A stretch of DNA of 64,000 nt from Endozoicomonas sp. G2_2 (GCF_017744135.1 NZ_JAGHQU010000015.1:19942-83941), one strand, 5' to 3'; counted from the first letter of the stretch, positions 1 through 9,831 are shown. Program-made: numbers and translations. Notes: a model not told the origin generated them from the sequence alone.

Positions 1-593
1 TTTCCTGCCCATTGCCGGCGCTTGTAGTCGAACGGCAGATAGCCGACCTGGGCGCTCACGCTGTCGCGCCAGGCGCCGGTCAGGCGCTGCACGAGATAGC
101 CGGAAAGCAGCAGCGCGTAGCGCGTACGCCGGTGCTGCTCCGGTGCATGAGCCGCACGCCAGTTGGCCGGCGACAGGCGCTGGAACGTATCGATGGTGGA
201 TGCCAGGCCGAGCGCGCCGAAGATAGCGCGCCACCATGCCGGCAATCGGGGCACGCGCGCGGCGCGGCGCTGATCGAGCCAGGAGATTGCGGGGCCGATC
301 GGCTCGCCGGCGTCGTCCACGAACACGCTGGTCGCCCGCTGGGTGGTCAGGGCCACTCCGGCGATACGCGCCGCGAGCTCCGGCTGCGTTTCCCAGAGCT
401 GGCGGCAGGCCGCACCCGCGGCCGCCCAGAAAACCGCCGGGTCCTGTTCGGCATGGCCGGGCTGGGGCGCATGATACGGCGGCGCGATCGGCACCTGGGC
501 GCGCGCACAGAGCGTGCCCATGTCGTCGAACACCAGTGCGCGCACGCTCTGGGTGCCCACATCGATAGCGAGCAGTCGATCGGCGGTGCTCAT
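1..593 (-). CDS. FGGY-family carbohydrate (glycerol-type) kinase, 3' end cut by window
   Basis: The first 197 codons of a sugar or glycerol kinase are visible; the rest lies off the left edge. The N-terminus has the phosphate-1 motif of the FGGY/actin-fold ATPases (LLAIDVGTQSVRALV, residues 7-21), followed by the FGGY_N pattern ending in ISWLDQRR. FGGY enzymes phosphorylate polyols or sugars with ATP in the cytoplasm. The ATG overlaps the stop of the GlpD-like gene by four bases (ATGA), so the two are probably translationally coupled. The GlpD-like partner makes a glycerol-like substrate plausible, but the specificity-determining C-terminal half is missing. Xylulokinase-type activity cannot be excluded. 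Confidence 0.85.
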   Translation of the reverse strand, partial: MSTADRLLAIDVGTQSVRALVFDDMGTLCARAQVPIAPPYHAPQPGHAEQDPAVFWAAAGAACRQLWETQPELAARIAGVALTTQRATSVFVDDAGEPIGPAISWLDQRRAARVPRLPAWWRAIFGALGLASTIDTFQRLSPANWRAAHAPEQHRRTRYALLLSGYLVQRLTGAWRDSVSAQVGYLPFDYKRRQWAG

Positions 594-2128
594 GCCGGTG
601 CGTGTACGGCCTGCCAATGGGCGAGATAACGCTCGACCTCGCGATCCCACCGCGCGCTGTCCCATCCCAGCGCGTCGCGTACCAGCGGCTCGATCTGCGG
701 CAGTTGCTGCAGCCCGCCCTTGCACAGCAGCAGACCCGCGCGCGTGCGGCGCAGCATGAGATCGTCCAGATGGGCCACGGCCTCGTGCACGAGCGCGAAG
801 CGCAGTTCACGCAGGCAATAGTCGGTGGTGCCCAGACGCGTGGCATCGTCGGCAACAGCCGGCATCGCGGCATAGGCCGGCCCGTGGCGCACGCCGCGGC
901 CGGCCGCCGTCGTGCCGGCATGGATGATCGGCGCGGCCGTATTGCGGGTGAATCGACGGCCGAGCGCCTGGCCGACGCGTTCGAGCACGTCGTGGGCGGT
1001 GACACGGAACGTCGTGAGCTTGCCGCCGGTGACCGTGATCAGCCCCTTTTCGACATCGATCGCGGACTCGCGCGATTCCTCGGACGCCGACGCACCCGGC
1101 TCGCCGCGCACCACCGGCCGGACCCCCGCGAACGCCGAAAACGCGTCCGCCGCGCACAGGTCGCGCGACGGGAAATAATGCCGCGCCGCGGCGATCAGAT
1201 AGTCCGACTCATCCGCGCTCATGCGCGGCGGCTCGTCCATCGGCTGTTCGTGGTCGAGGTCGGTGGTTCCGAACACGGTCGCGCCCTGCCATGGAATGGC
1301 GAACAGCGGCCGGCGATCGTCCGGGTGAAACAAGGTGACCGCGCGCGCCACCGGCAACGCGTAAAACGGGAACACGAAGTGCGAGCCGCGCAGCGGGCGC
1401 AGCTGCGGCCGGCCGTCGACGCGTTCGCGCAGCGCGTCGCTCCAGGGCCCGGTCGCGTTGATCACGCTGGCTGCGCGGATATCGAAAGCAGCGCCGGTTT
1501 CGCGGTCGGTGACGCGCGCGCCGGCAACCGTGTCGTGGTCGAAGATCAGCTCGTCGGCACGCAAATAGTTTGCTGCCAGCGCGCCATGGGCCGCGGCTTC
1601 GATAAGCACGCGCAGGGTCAGGCCCACATCGTCGGTTACCGCATCGCGATAGACGAAGCCGCCCTTGAGATCGGTGCGATCGAGATACGGCATGTGCATG
1701 CCGAACGTCGCTGGCGTCATGTAGTGCGAGTAGCGCTTGCCGGCCATGAGGTCATACAGGCCCAGCGCGGCGCCGAGTGCGGCCCGGCCGGGCTTGTCGT
1801 GGGCATAGACCGGCAGCATGAAGTCCAGCGGCTCGACCAGGCCGGGCAGATCCCGCATCAGCCGCTGACGTTCGTGCACGGATTCGCGGGTCAGGCGCCA
1901 ATCGCCGCTGGCCAGATACCGCAGGCCGCCGTGCACGAGCTTGGACGACCAGCTCGACGTCCCCGAGGCAAAGTCGTTCTGCTCGACCAGGGCGACCCGC
2001 AGCCCGGCGCGCGCGGCTTCGAGCGCGATGCCGGCGCCCGTGATGCCACCGCCGATGATGAGCACGTCGAAACGGGTTTCGGCCGCCGCCTGAAAACGCG
2101 ACCGCCAGCCTTCAGTCCACATAGCCAT
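590..2128 (-). CDS. glpD: FAD-dependent glycerol-3-phosphate dehydrogenase (GlpD-like)
   Basis: This 512-residue flavoprotein has an N-terminal Rossmann FAD site (DVLIIGGGITGAGIA, about residues 21-35) and the family signature KLVHGGLRYL near residue 63. A later TVTGGKLTTFR segment is typical of GlpD. The family oxidises sn-glycerol-3-phosphate to dihydroxyacetone phosphate at the inner membrane and passes electrons to quinone. The length matches the family. It lies between an AGPS-like flavoprotein upstream and an FGGY kinase downstream, not in a glpF/glpK operon. The true substrate could therefore be a related phosphorylated polyol. The class is secure; the physiological role is less so. 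Confidence 0.85.
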   Translation of the reverse strand: MAMWTEGWRSRFQAAAETRFDVLIIGGGITGAGIALEAARAGLRVALVEQNDFASGTSSWSSKLVHGGLRYLASGDWRLTRESVHERQRLMRDLPGLVEPLDFMLPVYAHDKPGRAALGAALGLYDLMAGKRYSHYMTPATFGMHMPYLDRTDLKGGFVYRDAVTDDVGLTLRVLIEAAAHGALAANYLRADELIFDHDTVAGARVTDRETGAAFDIRAASVINATGPWSDALRERVDGRPQLRPLRGSHFVFPFYALPVARAVTLFHPDDRRPLFAIPWQGATVFGTTDLDHEQPMDEPPRMSADESDYLIAAARHYFPSRDLCAADAFSAFAGVRPVVRGEPGASASEESRESAIDVEKGLITVTGGKLTTFRVTAHDVLERVGQALGRRFTRNTAAPIIHAGTTAAGRGVRHGPAYAAMPAVADDATRLGTTDYCLRELRFALVHEAVAHLDDLMLRRTRAGLLLCKGGLQQLPQIEPLVRDALGWDSARWDREVERYLAHWQAVHAPA

Positions 2129-2188
2129 CCTTTAATCGCGCGCCGGTCATCGCGTCTGTCGGTACGAGCCATGCCCCACAAGAACGAC

Positions 2189-2264
2189 TCACGCAAAGGC
2201 GCAAAGACGCGAAGAAGAGAAAAAAGGCATTCATTCTTGACCCTTTGCGTCTTTGCGGCTTGGC
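2189..2264. repeat. REP-like palindrome, first copy
   Basis: The 171-bp gap between the GlpD-like and AGPS-like genes contains an imperfect inverted repeat. The left arm (about 2191-2214) carries CGCAAAGGCGCAAAGACGC and the right arm (about 2241-2264) carries the complementary CCTTTGCGTCTTTGCG. An A-rich spacer separates them. A second copy starting with nearly the same 23 bases lies at 32241-32318. Small ORFs across this segment look like translated repeat. It may act as a transcript-end stabiliser or be an inert repeat. Confidence 0.7.
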
Positions 2265-2299
2265 ATGAAGCCTGGCTTTGCGGCGCATGAATATGCGAT

Positions 2300-3889
2300 T
2301 CAACATAACTTGTATGGATTCATCATGGCGTCCGGGTCGAGTTCGGCGAGCGCGGCACGGATCAGGCCGATACCGGTTTCGCGTTTCTCGGCGGCGAGAT
2401 ACGGCGCATGGTCGGCGCCCACGCCGTGCTGGTGGCTGATGGTGCCGCCATGGGCGACGATCGCTTCGCTGACCGCCTGCTTGAGCGCGCGCCAGCGACC
2501 GGTATCGGTGGCGTGATCGGCGCCGCGGCGCCAGATCACGGTCATGTACACGCTGCAGCCGGCATCGTAGACATGCGACAGATGGGCGAACGCCAGAGCG
2601 CGCTCGTCAAAGGGCTCGAGCGCGAGATGCGCGGCCTGCTGCATGGCGGTCATGGTGGCGGTCGCCCGCGACCAGGGCACAGCGGTTTCCATGGTGTCGA
2701 CCGCAAAGCCGGCGTCCCACAGGCTGTTGCGCAGATAGGCGCCGGCAAAGCGGTTCTTCGCCCAGATGCGGCCCATCGCGGCGCCCACGTGCACACCACC
2801 GGCACGGCGCGTGATCGCGAGCGTATCCGCCTTGATACGCTGGGCCTGTTTCCGGCTGCCGGTCGCGCCGAACATCATCATCGCCGGCCGATCGCCCAGC
2901 CCCCGCACGCCGAGATAGCGGCGCAGCCAGGCAATCGCGGATTCGTGACCGGCGATGCGCAGCTGGGTATCCGTCTCGACCTCGTTGGACACCCGCAGCA
3001 TCGACACCGGCACTTCAGCGTGGGTGATCGCGCGCGCCGCTTCGAGGGCCGCGTTCCAGTCCGCGAAGAACACGGCGTGGAAGGATTCGCGCGCAGCCAC
3101 GGGCGTGACGTGAACCGATGCTTCGGTGACGATGCCCAGACGTCCCTCGCTGCCGAGCACGAGCTCGCGCAGATCCGGCCCGGCCGACGACGCCACGGCG
3201 CCGCCGACGTCGAAATCGCCGGCCGGACAGGCCAGCCGCGCGCCGTGAAAAAGCTGTTCGATACGACCGTAGCGGCGCGACTGCTGACCGGCGGAGCGGG
3301 TCACTACCCAGCCGCCGAGCGTGGAGTAGTCGAACGACTGCGGGTAGTGGCCGAGCACGAATCCCTGGGCGCGCAACTGGGCTTCCACCACCGGCCCGGC
3401 CGCCCCTGCGCCCAGACGCGCGATGCGGTTGTGGCCGTCGAGTTCGAGCAGCCGCGCATTGCGGCTCGTGTCGACGCTGACCACCGGTCGGCCATCGTCG
3501 ACAACCTTGAGATGGCCGACCACGCTGGTGCCGCCGCCGTAGGGGATCACCACCGCGCCCGCGGCACGGGCCGCATCGATCGCGGCCTGTGTTTCGTCGT
3601 GGGTCGCCGGCGAGGCGACCGCGTCCGGAAACGGGCCGACATGCCCATGGCGCAGTGCGGCCCAGTCGGCGAAGCTCTGGCCGTGGGCGTGGCGCAGGCG
3701 GGCTTCGGGCGTGGCATCGAAGCCGTGGGTCAAGTCGAGTCGGGATTCGGGCACCTGGGCACAGGCACTGTCGAGGCTCGCGTCGGCGACGATCTCGCCG
3801 CGCCCGAGACGCGATTCCAGAAACGCGCGCGCGCTATCCGGTAGCGGCTTGTCGAAAGTGTCGTCGCCCCAGCCGTTCCATCGCCGCAT
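2300..3889 (-). CDS. FAD-binding oxidase of the alkyl-DHAP synthase (AGPS) type
   Basis: This 529-residue protein has the two-domain build of the vanillyl-alcohol-oxidase/AGPS flavoprotein superfamily. The FAD-binding domain spans roughly residues 90-270 (VIPYGGGTSVVGHL near residue 115, then HYPQSFDYSTLGGW). The oxidase C domain follows to the end. Near residue 490 the SHQHGVGAD segment corresponds to the HHHGVG active-site region of AGPS. Alkyl-DHAP synthases swap the acyl chain of acyl-DHAP for an alkyl chain; many bacterial homologues are uncharacterised. Beside a GlpD-like enzyme and a kinase, a role in glycerol-ether or glycerol-phosphate chemistry is plausible but inferred. A D-lactate or glycolate dehydrogenase-like activity is the alternative. 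Confidence 0.78.
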   Translation of the reverse strand: MRRWNGWGDDTFDKPLPDSARAFLESRLGRGEIVADASLDSACAQVPESRLDLTHGFDATPEARLRHAHGQSFADWAALRHGHVGPFPDAVASPATHDETQAAIDAARAAGAVVIPYGGGTSVVGHLKVVDDGRPVVSVDTSRNARLLELDGHNRIARLGAGAAGPVVEAQLRAQGFVLGHYPQSFDYSTLGGWVVTRSAGQQSRRYGRIEQLFHGARLACPAGDFDVGGAVASSAGPDLRELVLGSEGRLGIVTEASVHVTPVAARESFHAVFFADWNAALEAARAITHAEVPVSMLRVSNEVETDTQLRIAGHESAIAWLRRYLGVRGLGDRPAMMMFGATGSRKQAQRIKADTLAITRRAGGVHVGAAMGRIWAKNRFAGAYLRNSLWDAGFAVDTMETAVPWSRATATMTAMQQAAHLALEPFDERALAFAHLSHVYDAGCSVYMTVIWRRGADHATDTGRWRALKQAVSEAIVAHGGTISHQHGVGADHAPYLAAEKRETGIGLIRAALAELDPDAMMNPYKLC

Positions 3890-3944
3890 CGTGTCGTGCC
3901 CGTGGTGTTTTATCGAAGAACGCGATCGAGGCTATACGATCGCC

Positions 3945-3963
3945 AGGTCAAAAAAATTGACTT
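3945..3963. promoter_or_regulatory. Inverted repeat in divergent promoter region (candidate operator)
   Basis: Between the divergent AGPS-like and AraC-type genes the sequence reads AGGTCAA, five A residues, TTGACTT. This is a near-perfect 7-bp inverted repeat with a 5-bp spacer. TTGACT also resembles a -35 hexamer for the rightward gene, but no good -10 follows at 17 bp. The position suits autoregulation by the AraC-type protein; this is inference from position and symmetry only. Confidence 0.4.
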
Positions 3964-4013
3964 TACGCGCATATTCACTGGCAATGTAGCGACAGCTCCG
4001 ACCGCCACGACCC

Positions 4014-5006
4014 ATGCCCCAGGCCACCGTCGCCGTTTCCATGCTTCGTGCCCTGCTCGCCTATCTCGGCGCCCAGGGGCTCGAACCCGCGCCCCTGGCG
4101 CAGGCCGCCGGGCTCGATCGCGAGGCGCTGGCGCACCCCGAGCGCGCGGTCGACGCGGCGCACTACGAACGCCTCATGCAGGCCGGGATCGCGGCGCTGC
4201 ACAATCCGCTGCTCGGCCTTGAATTCGGCATGGCCGCCCAGCCGGATCGCTGGGGCACGCTGGGGTTTCTGCTGCGCCACTGCGCGACGCTGGGCGAGGT
4301 GCTCGCCTACCAGGCTCGTTTCGCGCACCTGGTGAATGCCGTTGGCGAGGGCCGGTTCGTCGCGCATGACGATCACGTGGCGCTCGAATGGCACAGCGCG
4401 GGTTCGCGCATGCCGGCACTCGTGGAGGAAGCCTTCGGCGCCTGGGTGCGCTTCGCGCGCTGGGCCAGCGCGCGCGACGAATCGCCGACTCGCGTCGAGT
4501 TCAGCCACCGGGCCCAGGGGGATCCGGCGCTCTACGAGGCCTTCTTCGCCTGCCCCGTCGTGTTTTCGGCGCCCGCATGCCGGCTGTGTTTCGACCCCGC
4601 GCTGCTCGAGGTCGGCCTGCGTACGCCCGACGCCGCGCTCGCCGCGCACTTGAGCGACCGGGTGGCGGCGCGCGCCCGCGCCGCCGATGCACGCGATGTG
4701 CAAGCACGGCTCATGGCCTGGCTGAAGGAAACCATCGGCCACGCCACCCCCGACCTCGCTCGCGCGTCGCTGGCGCTCGATCTCGGTGAACGCGCCCTTC
4801 AAAAGCGTCTGCAGGCCAGCGGGACGACCTTCAGCCGCTGCGTGGCGGCGGCGCGTCACGAACTCGCGCTCACCTATCTGCGCGACAGCGGCCTGTCCGT
4901 CGGCGACATCAGCCATCGACTCGGTTTTTCAGAACAGAGCGCGTTCCAGAGAGCGTTCCGGCGCTGGCAGGGCCAGACCCCGTTGGCCTGGCGCCGCCAA
5001 CGCTAG
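4014..5006 (+). CDS. AraC-family transcriptional regulator with arabinose-binding-type N-terminus
   Basis: This 330-residue regulator has an Arabinose_bd-type sensor domain at about residues 20-210, the OruR/ArgR-like class of AraC proteins. The two-helix AraC DNA-binding domain is at about residues 235-330 and ends in GFSEQSAFQRAFRRWQGQTP, typical of the second helix-turn-helix. It is divergent from the AGPS-like/GlpD-like/FGGY cluster, with a 124-bp gap holding a symmetric site, so it is probably that cluster's activator. The effector is unknown. An ATG at 4014 gives the full-length domain. Confidence 0.87.
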   Translation: MPQATVAVSMLRALLAYLGAQGLEPAPLAQAAGLDREALAHPERAVDAAHYERLMQAGIAALHNPLLGLEFGMAAQPDRWGTLGFLLRHCATLGEVLAYQARFAHLVNAVGEGRFVAHDDHVALEWHSAGSRMPALVEEAFGAWVRFARWASARDESPTRVEFSHRAQGDPALYEAFFACPVVFSAPACRLCFDPALLEVGLRTPDAALAAHLSDRVAARARAADARDVQARLMAWLKETIGHATPDLARASLALDLGERALQKRLQASGTTFSRCVAAARHELALTYLRDSGLSVGDISHRLGFSEQSAFQRAFRRWQGQTPLAWRRQR

Positions 5007-5021
5007 TCGACGGCGCCAGGC
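4986..5021. terminator. Stem-loop between convergent araC-type gene and gdhB
   Basis: A perfect 11-bp inverted repeat (GCCTGGCGCCG at 4986-4996, CGGCGCCAGGC at 5011-5021) brackets the AraC-type stop codon. No T tract follows on either strand. It could be a bidirectional, Rho-assisted transcript end; canonical intrinsic termination is not supported. Confidence 0.4.
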
Positions 5022-5037
5022 GAGATGCCCGCGCCGG

Positions 5038-8000
5038 CTATGCTGCGCCACCCAGGCTGGTCGGCCCGGCGGTCGCCAGGCGCGCCATGTCCCGCACCGC
5101 AACGGTGAGGTGCGCATGGCCGGGTTGATCGATCGCCTGCAGCTCACCCATGCGCGCCCCGACGAAGGCGAGCGTGCGCTCGTTCGCGGCGCGCCATTGC
5201 GCCAGCGGTTCGGCGCCGTCGAAATCGAGCACCTGGGCGACGATCTGCTGGTGAATGCGATAGCTGTCGCTGCGCAGACTGGTACGCGCCAGCGCCGCCC
5301 AGCGGCCATTCGCCGGCAACCCGTGGATCGCATGCTGCAGCCAGTCCACGGAGAGTTCGTCGCCGAGGGCGAAATACAGCCGTGCGACTTCGTCGATGTC
5401 ACGCCCGCGATCCTCGGCCAGCGAGACGATATCCATGATGCCGCCGCCGGCGTCGGCGCTTGCGATGCGGCAGGCGAAAGCGTCGTCGAGACCCGCTTCG
5501 GTCCATTCGGCACGATCGGCCTGCCAGCGGCGGGCATAGCCTCCCACCAGAAAATCCGGCAGCTGTTCGAGCAACCGGCGGGCGCCGGCCTGATAGCGCG
5601 ACACCAGCGAGGACAGATCGCCCTCGATGCCCGGCGTACCCAGCAGCCAGCTCATGGCGTGCTTGAGCAGGCCGATCACGATCTTGTGCAGCGCGTACTG
5701 GTGCGCGGTGGCCAGGCGGTTGTCCCAGGACTCGATTTCGCTGAACAGCGCCTCGCCGTCGAGCCAGGCATCGGCAAGCACGTAAGCCCGGACCGCGGCA
5801 TCCATGCGCGCACCGAAACCCGCCGGCAGCCGGTGTGCCGTCGCTATGCCGAGCCGGTCGACCATCTGATTGGTGACCAGCGTGGTGATCAGCTCCCGCT
5901 TGAGGCGATGATCGAACACCGCCTGCGGGTACCGTTCGACCAGCGCATGCGGGAACCCCGAAGCAAGCAGATATTCGAACCAGGGATCATCCGGCAGGTC
6001 ACCGGCGAGCACCGCATCGGCAAGCGCGATCTTGCTGTAGGAGATGAGCACCGCCAGTTCCGGCCGCGTCAGCCCCTGCCGGTTGCGCGCCCGCTCTTCA
6101 ATGGTCTCATCGTCCGGCAGCCGTTCGAGGCGGCGATCGAGCCGGCCGTCGCGTTCGAGCGCCCGCATGAAGCTGATCTGCTCGTCGAAGCGCGTGAGTC
6201 CTTCCGCCTCCATGAGACTGATCTGTTGCGTCTGCAGATAATTTGTCGACAGCACGAGATCGATCACGTCCGGCGTCATCTGTGCGAGCAGCGCATTGCG
6301 ATCCTCGCGGTCAACGGCACCGGCCGCTTCCACCGTGCCCAGCGCGATCTTGATATTGACCTCGAGATCCGACGAATCCACGCCGCCGGAGTTGTCGATG
6401 GCGTCGGTATTGAGCCGTCCGCCGGCGAGCGCGTATTCGATCCGTCCGGCCTGGGTGAGGCCGAGGTTGCCGCCCTCGCCCACCGCCTTGCAGCGCAGAT
6501 CGCGGCCATCGACGCGCAAACCGTCGTTCGCGCGATCGCCGACCTGGGCGTGCGATTCCGAACGCGCCTTCACGTAGGTGCCGATGCCGCCGTTCCAGAG
6601 CAGGTCCACCGGCGCCTTGATGATCTGGTTCATCAGCGCGATCGGTGCAAGGCGTCGTTCCTCGATGCCGAGTGCGGCGCGCGCCTCGTCCGAGAGTTCG
6701 ATGGTCTTCGCGCTGCGATCGAACACGCCGCCGCCGGCCGAGATCAGCGATTCGTCGTAGTCGCTCCACGCCGAACGCGGCATCTCGAACAGGCGCTTGC
6801 GCTCGGCGAAGCTCGTCGCCGGATCGGGATTCGGGTCGATGAAGATATGCAGGTGGTTGAAGGCCGCCACCAGCTTGATCTGTTCCGACAGCAACATGCC
6901 GTTGCCGAACACGTCGCCGCCCATGTCGCCGATACCGACCACCGTGAACGGCTCGGTCTGAATGTCGTGATCGAGTTCGCGGAAATGCCGCTTGACCCCC
7001 TCCCAGGCGCCGCGGGCGGTGATGCCCATGGCCTTGTGGTCGTAACCGGCGGAGCCGCCGGACGCGAAGGCATCGTCGAGCCAGAAACCGTATTCCTGCG
7101 ACAGCCCGTTGGCGATGTCGGAGAACGTGGCCGTACCCTTGTCGGCGGCAACCACGAGATAGGGGTCGTCCGGGTCACGCCGCACCACGCGCTCGGGCGG
7201 CGCCACCGCGTCGCCGACGCGATTGTCGGTGATGTCGAGCAAACCGCGTATGAAGGTCTTGTAGCAGGCGATGCCGCGGGCCTGGCGCGCCTCGCGGGAT
7301 TCGTCGGCCGGCGCGTTCTTGACCACGAAACCGCCCTTGGCGCCGACCGGCACGATCACCGCGTTCTTGACCATCTGGGCCTTCATCAGCCCCAGCACCT
7401 CGGTACGGAAATCCTCGCGCCGGTCCGACCAGCGCAGGCCGCCGCGGGCCACCTTGCCGCCGCGCAGATGCACGCCCTCGACCTCCGGCGCGTAGACGAA
7501 GGTCTCGAACATGGGCAGCGGCCGCGGCAGTTCGGGCATGTCGCCCGGATCCAGCTTGATGCTCACATACGGCTTGGCCTGCCCGTGTGCGTCGGGCTGG
7601 AAATAGTTCGTGCGCAGGGTCGCGTTGATCACGCCGTGAAAGGCGCGCAGCACGCGATCGGCGTCCAGACTGGCCACCGCGTCGAGCATGGCCGCGATTT
7701 CGTCCTGATCGGGCGCGGCGCCATCGTCGGCCGCTCGATCCGGGTCGAAACGGGACTCGAACAGCGCCACGAAGCGCGCGACCAGATCGGCGTGTCCGGC
7801 CAGCTGTTCCTGAATGTAGTCCGGCGAAAACGGCAGTTCGGTCTGCAGCAGGTAGCGGGTGATGGTGCGCACCAGCACGACCTGACGCGGGGTGAATCCG
7901 GCGCTGATGATCAGCCGGTTGAGGCCGTCGTTCTCGGCGGTACCGGCGATCACCGCCGCGAAAGCCTGCGCGATGCTTTTGCCGCGGCTGGCATCACGCA

Positions 8001-9831
8001 ACGCATCGGCCTGCGGGTGATCGGCTTCGTATTCGTGTATCCACTGCGGCGTGTGGCCGGGGCGCTGGATGAGGTATGGCCGCTGGGTATGCACGGACAA
8101 CCCGAAGTTCTCCAGCACCGGCATGGTCGTGGACAGCAGCATCTCCGCGCCGCTGCCGTAGAGCTTGAGCTGAACATCGCCGTCGGCGACGCCGATGACC
8201 TGAAGCACGGGCGTATCGCCGTCGTCGATGCCGGCGAGCACGCGCGCATCGTCGACGGCGGCCTCCGCCGAGAAACGCTCGCGATAGCCGGCGTCGAAAG
8301 CGCGGGCATACGCCGGCATGAGCGAACCGGCGTGCTGCGCGGCCGCCGCGAAGCGATCCGGCCAGGCACGCGTGGCGGCCATGAGATGGGCTTCGAGCTC
8401 ACGGGTATCGAAATCGCCCTCGCCGTCGCCCTCGATCGCGATCTGGTAATGAATACGCACCAGGGCGCCGCGCAGGAACTGGGCGTCGGACTCCTGGGCA
8501 CGGCCGTCGAGACAGCGCGCCAGCTCGCCTTCGATCTGTTCGCGCAGTTCCAGCGTATAGCGTTCGCGCGGCATGTAGACAAGGCACGAGAAGAAACGCG
8601 CATAGCGATCCCGGCGCATGAACAGGCGCAGGCGCTCGGTTTCGCGCATGCCGAGCACGCCCATGACCGTGTTGTAGAGCTCGTCCTCCGAGGACTGGAA
8701 CAGCTCGTCGCGCGGGAAGGTCTCGAGGATGTAGCGCAGGCTCTTGGCGCTGTGCGAGCGCGGGCGCAGGGCGGCGCGGGCCACCACGTCGCGCACTTTC
8801 TGGCGCAGCAGCGGAATCTGGCGCGGGCTCATCGCATAGGCCTCGCCCGAGAACAGACCCAGAAAGCGATGGGCGCCGATCACGTTGCCGGTGTCGTCCA
8901 TGCGCTTGATCGCGATCACGTCCATGGTTTCGGCGTGATGGATCCAGGACCGTCGGTTGGCCTTGGCCACGACGAGAATGCGCGCGGACTGGGTGTACTT
9001 GTCGAGCGCGGCCGCCGGCGCGACATAGCCGTCCGGGTCGAGGCCGGCGCGGTCCTCGCGCAGCAGACCGAGACTGGTGCCGGGCGTGTCGACCATGACC
9101 TCGGCGTCGTCGTCGCCGCTTTGCACCTCGCGCTGGCGATAGCCGAGCAGGGTGAAGTGATCGTCCGCGAGCCAGCGCAGGAACGCCTGGGTCTGCTCGC
9201 ATTCGTCGATATCGACGCCGCTGGGCACGGTATCCAGCTCGGCGACGACCTTCTGCAGCTGGCGCCGCATGGCCTGCCAGTCGCCGACCACGGCCTGCAA
9301 GTCGCCGAGATTGTGCGCCACGCGCTCGACCAGCGCATCGCTTTCAAGACCCGTGGGCGCCGCGAACTCGAGCCGTACCAGCGACTCCTCGTCGCCGTGG
9401 TTCGTGCTTTCCGCTGCCGAGCGGATGTCGCACGGCACGCCGGACTCGTCGCGGGCGACGCGCATGATGGGGTGCATCATCCAGTCGATATCGGCCCCGG
9501 TCTCACGCACCGCCATGCTGATGGTGTCGACGAGAAACGCCATGTCGTCCGCGACAGCGATGAGCGCGGTATCGCAATGCCCTTCGCGGCCGTCGAGCTC
9601 GTGAACACGGATATGCGGTTCGCCGAGGCGGCGCGGCTCACAGATCAGCTCGAACTGGTCACAGACCGCAGCATAGAGGGCATCGACCGAACGCGCCGCG
9701 ATGGCGTCGAGCGTGATGCCTTCGAACCAGGCATCGACAAAGCGCAGCATGAGGTCGCGCTGGCTTGCCGGCTCGTAGGTGCCCGCCCGGGCACGGACGT
9801 CTGCAACTATCGTGGCTATCGTGCTCATCAC
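5038..9831 (-). CDS. gdhB: NAD-specific glutamate dehydrogenase, large (180-kDa class)
   Basis: This 1,597-residue enzyme matches the large NAD-dependent GDH class found in Pseudomonas and Streptomyces. It oxidatively deaminates glutamate to 2-oxoglutarate and ammonium in the cytoplasm, mainly in catabolism. The N-terminal half holds the regulatory ACT-like and spacer regions. The catalytic core begins near residue 790 (GGKVARGGLRWSDRREDF), followed by PVGAKGGFVVK with the catalytic lysine. A nucleotide-binding segment GIGDMGGDVFGNG lies near residue 968. The gene is monocistronic, with a structured repeat upstream. Start ATG at 9831; a second methionine follows immediately, so one residue is uncertain. 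A long open frame on the opposite strand is a GC-driven shadow. Confidence 0.95.
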   Translation of the reverse strand: MMSTIATIVADVRARAGTYEPASQRDLMLRFVDAWFEGITLDAIAARSVDALYAAVCDQFELICEPRRLGEPHIRVHELDGREGHCDTALIAVADDMAFLVDTISMAVRETGADIDWMMHPIMRVARDESGVPCDIRSAAESTNHGDEESLVRLEFAAPTGLESDALVERVAHNLGDLQAVVGDWQAMRRQLQKVVAELDTVPSGVDIDECEQTQAFLRWLADDHFTLLGYRQREVQSGDDDAEVMVDTPGTSLGLLREDRAGLDPDGYVAPAAALDKYTQSARILVVAKANRRSWIHHAETMDVIAIKRMDDTGNVIGAHRFLGLFSGEAYAMSPRQIPLLRQKVRDVVARAALRPRSHSAKSLRYILETFPRDELFQSSEDELYNTVMGVLGMRETERLRLFMRRDRYARFFSCLVYMPRERYTLELREQIEGELARCLDGRAQESDAQFLRGALVRIHYQIAIEGDGEGDFDTRELEAHLMAATRAWPDRFAAAAQHAGSLMPAYARAFDAGYRERFSAEAAVDDARVLAGIDDGDTPVLQVIGVADGDVQLKLYGSGAEMLLSTTMPVLENFGLSVHTQRPYLIQRPGHTPQWIHEYEADHPQADALRDASRGKSIAQAFAAVIAGTAENDGLNRLIISAGFTPRQVVLVRTITRYLLQTELPFSPDYIQEQLAGHADLVARFVALFESRFDPDRAADDGAAPDQDEIAAMLDAVASLDADRVLRAFHGVINATLRTNYFQPDAHGQAKPYVSIKLDPGDMPELPRPLPMFETFVYAPEVEGVHLRGGKVARGGLRWSDRREDFRTEVLGLMKAQMVKNAVIVPVGAKGGFVVKNAPADESREARQARGIACYKTFIRGLLDITDNRVGDAVAPPERVVRRDPDDPYLVVAADKGTATFSDIANGLSQEYGFWLDDAFASGGSAGYDHKAMGITARGAWEGVKRHFRELDHDIQTEPFTVVGIGDMGGDVFGNGMLLSEQIKLVAAFNHLHIFIDPNPDPATSFAERKRLFEMPRSAWSDYDESLISAGGGVFDRSAKTIELSDEARAALGIEERRLAPIALMNQIIKAPVDLLWNGGIGTYVKARSESHAQVGDRANDGLRVDGRDLRCKAVGEGGNLGLTQAGRIEYALAGGRLNTDAIDNSGGVDSSDLEVNIKIALGTVEAAGAVDREDRNALLAQMTPDVIDLVLSTNYLQTQQISLMEAEGLTRFDEQISFMRALERDGRLDRRLERLPDDETIEERARNRQGLTRPELAVLISYSKIALADAVLAGDLPDDPWFEYLLASGFPHALVERYPQAVFDHRLKRELITTLVTNQMVDRLGIATAHRLPAGFGARMDAAVRAYVLADAWLDGEALFSEIESWDNRLATAHQYALHKIVIGLLKHAMSWLLGTPGIEGDLSSLVSRYQAGARRLLEQLPDFLVGGYARRWQADRAEWTEAGLDDAFACRIASADAGGGIMDIVSLAEDRGRDIDEVARLYFALGDELSVDWLQHAIHGLPANGRWAALARTSLRSDSYRIHQQIVAQVLDFDGAEPLAQWRAANERTLAFVGARMGELQAIDQPGHAHLTVAVRDMARLATAGPTSLGGAA

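Noticed and set aside
602..2290. A 562-codon plus-strand frame over the GlpD-like gene
   Set aside because: Antisense shadow; its product has no recognisable domain, whereas the opposite strand encodes a complete flavoprotein.
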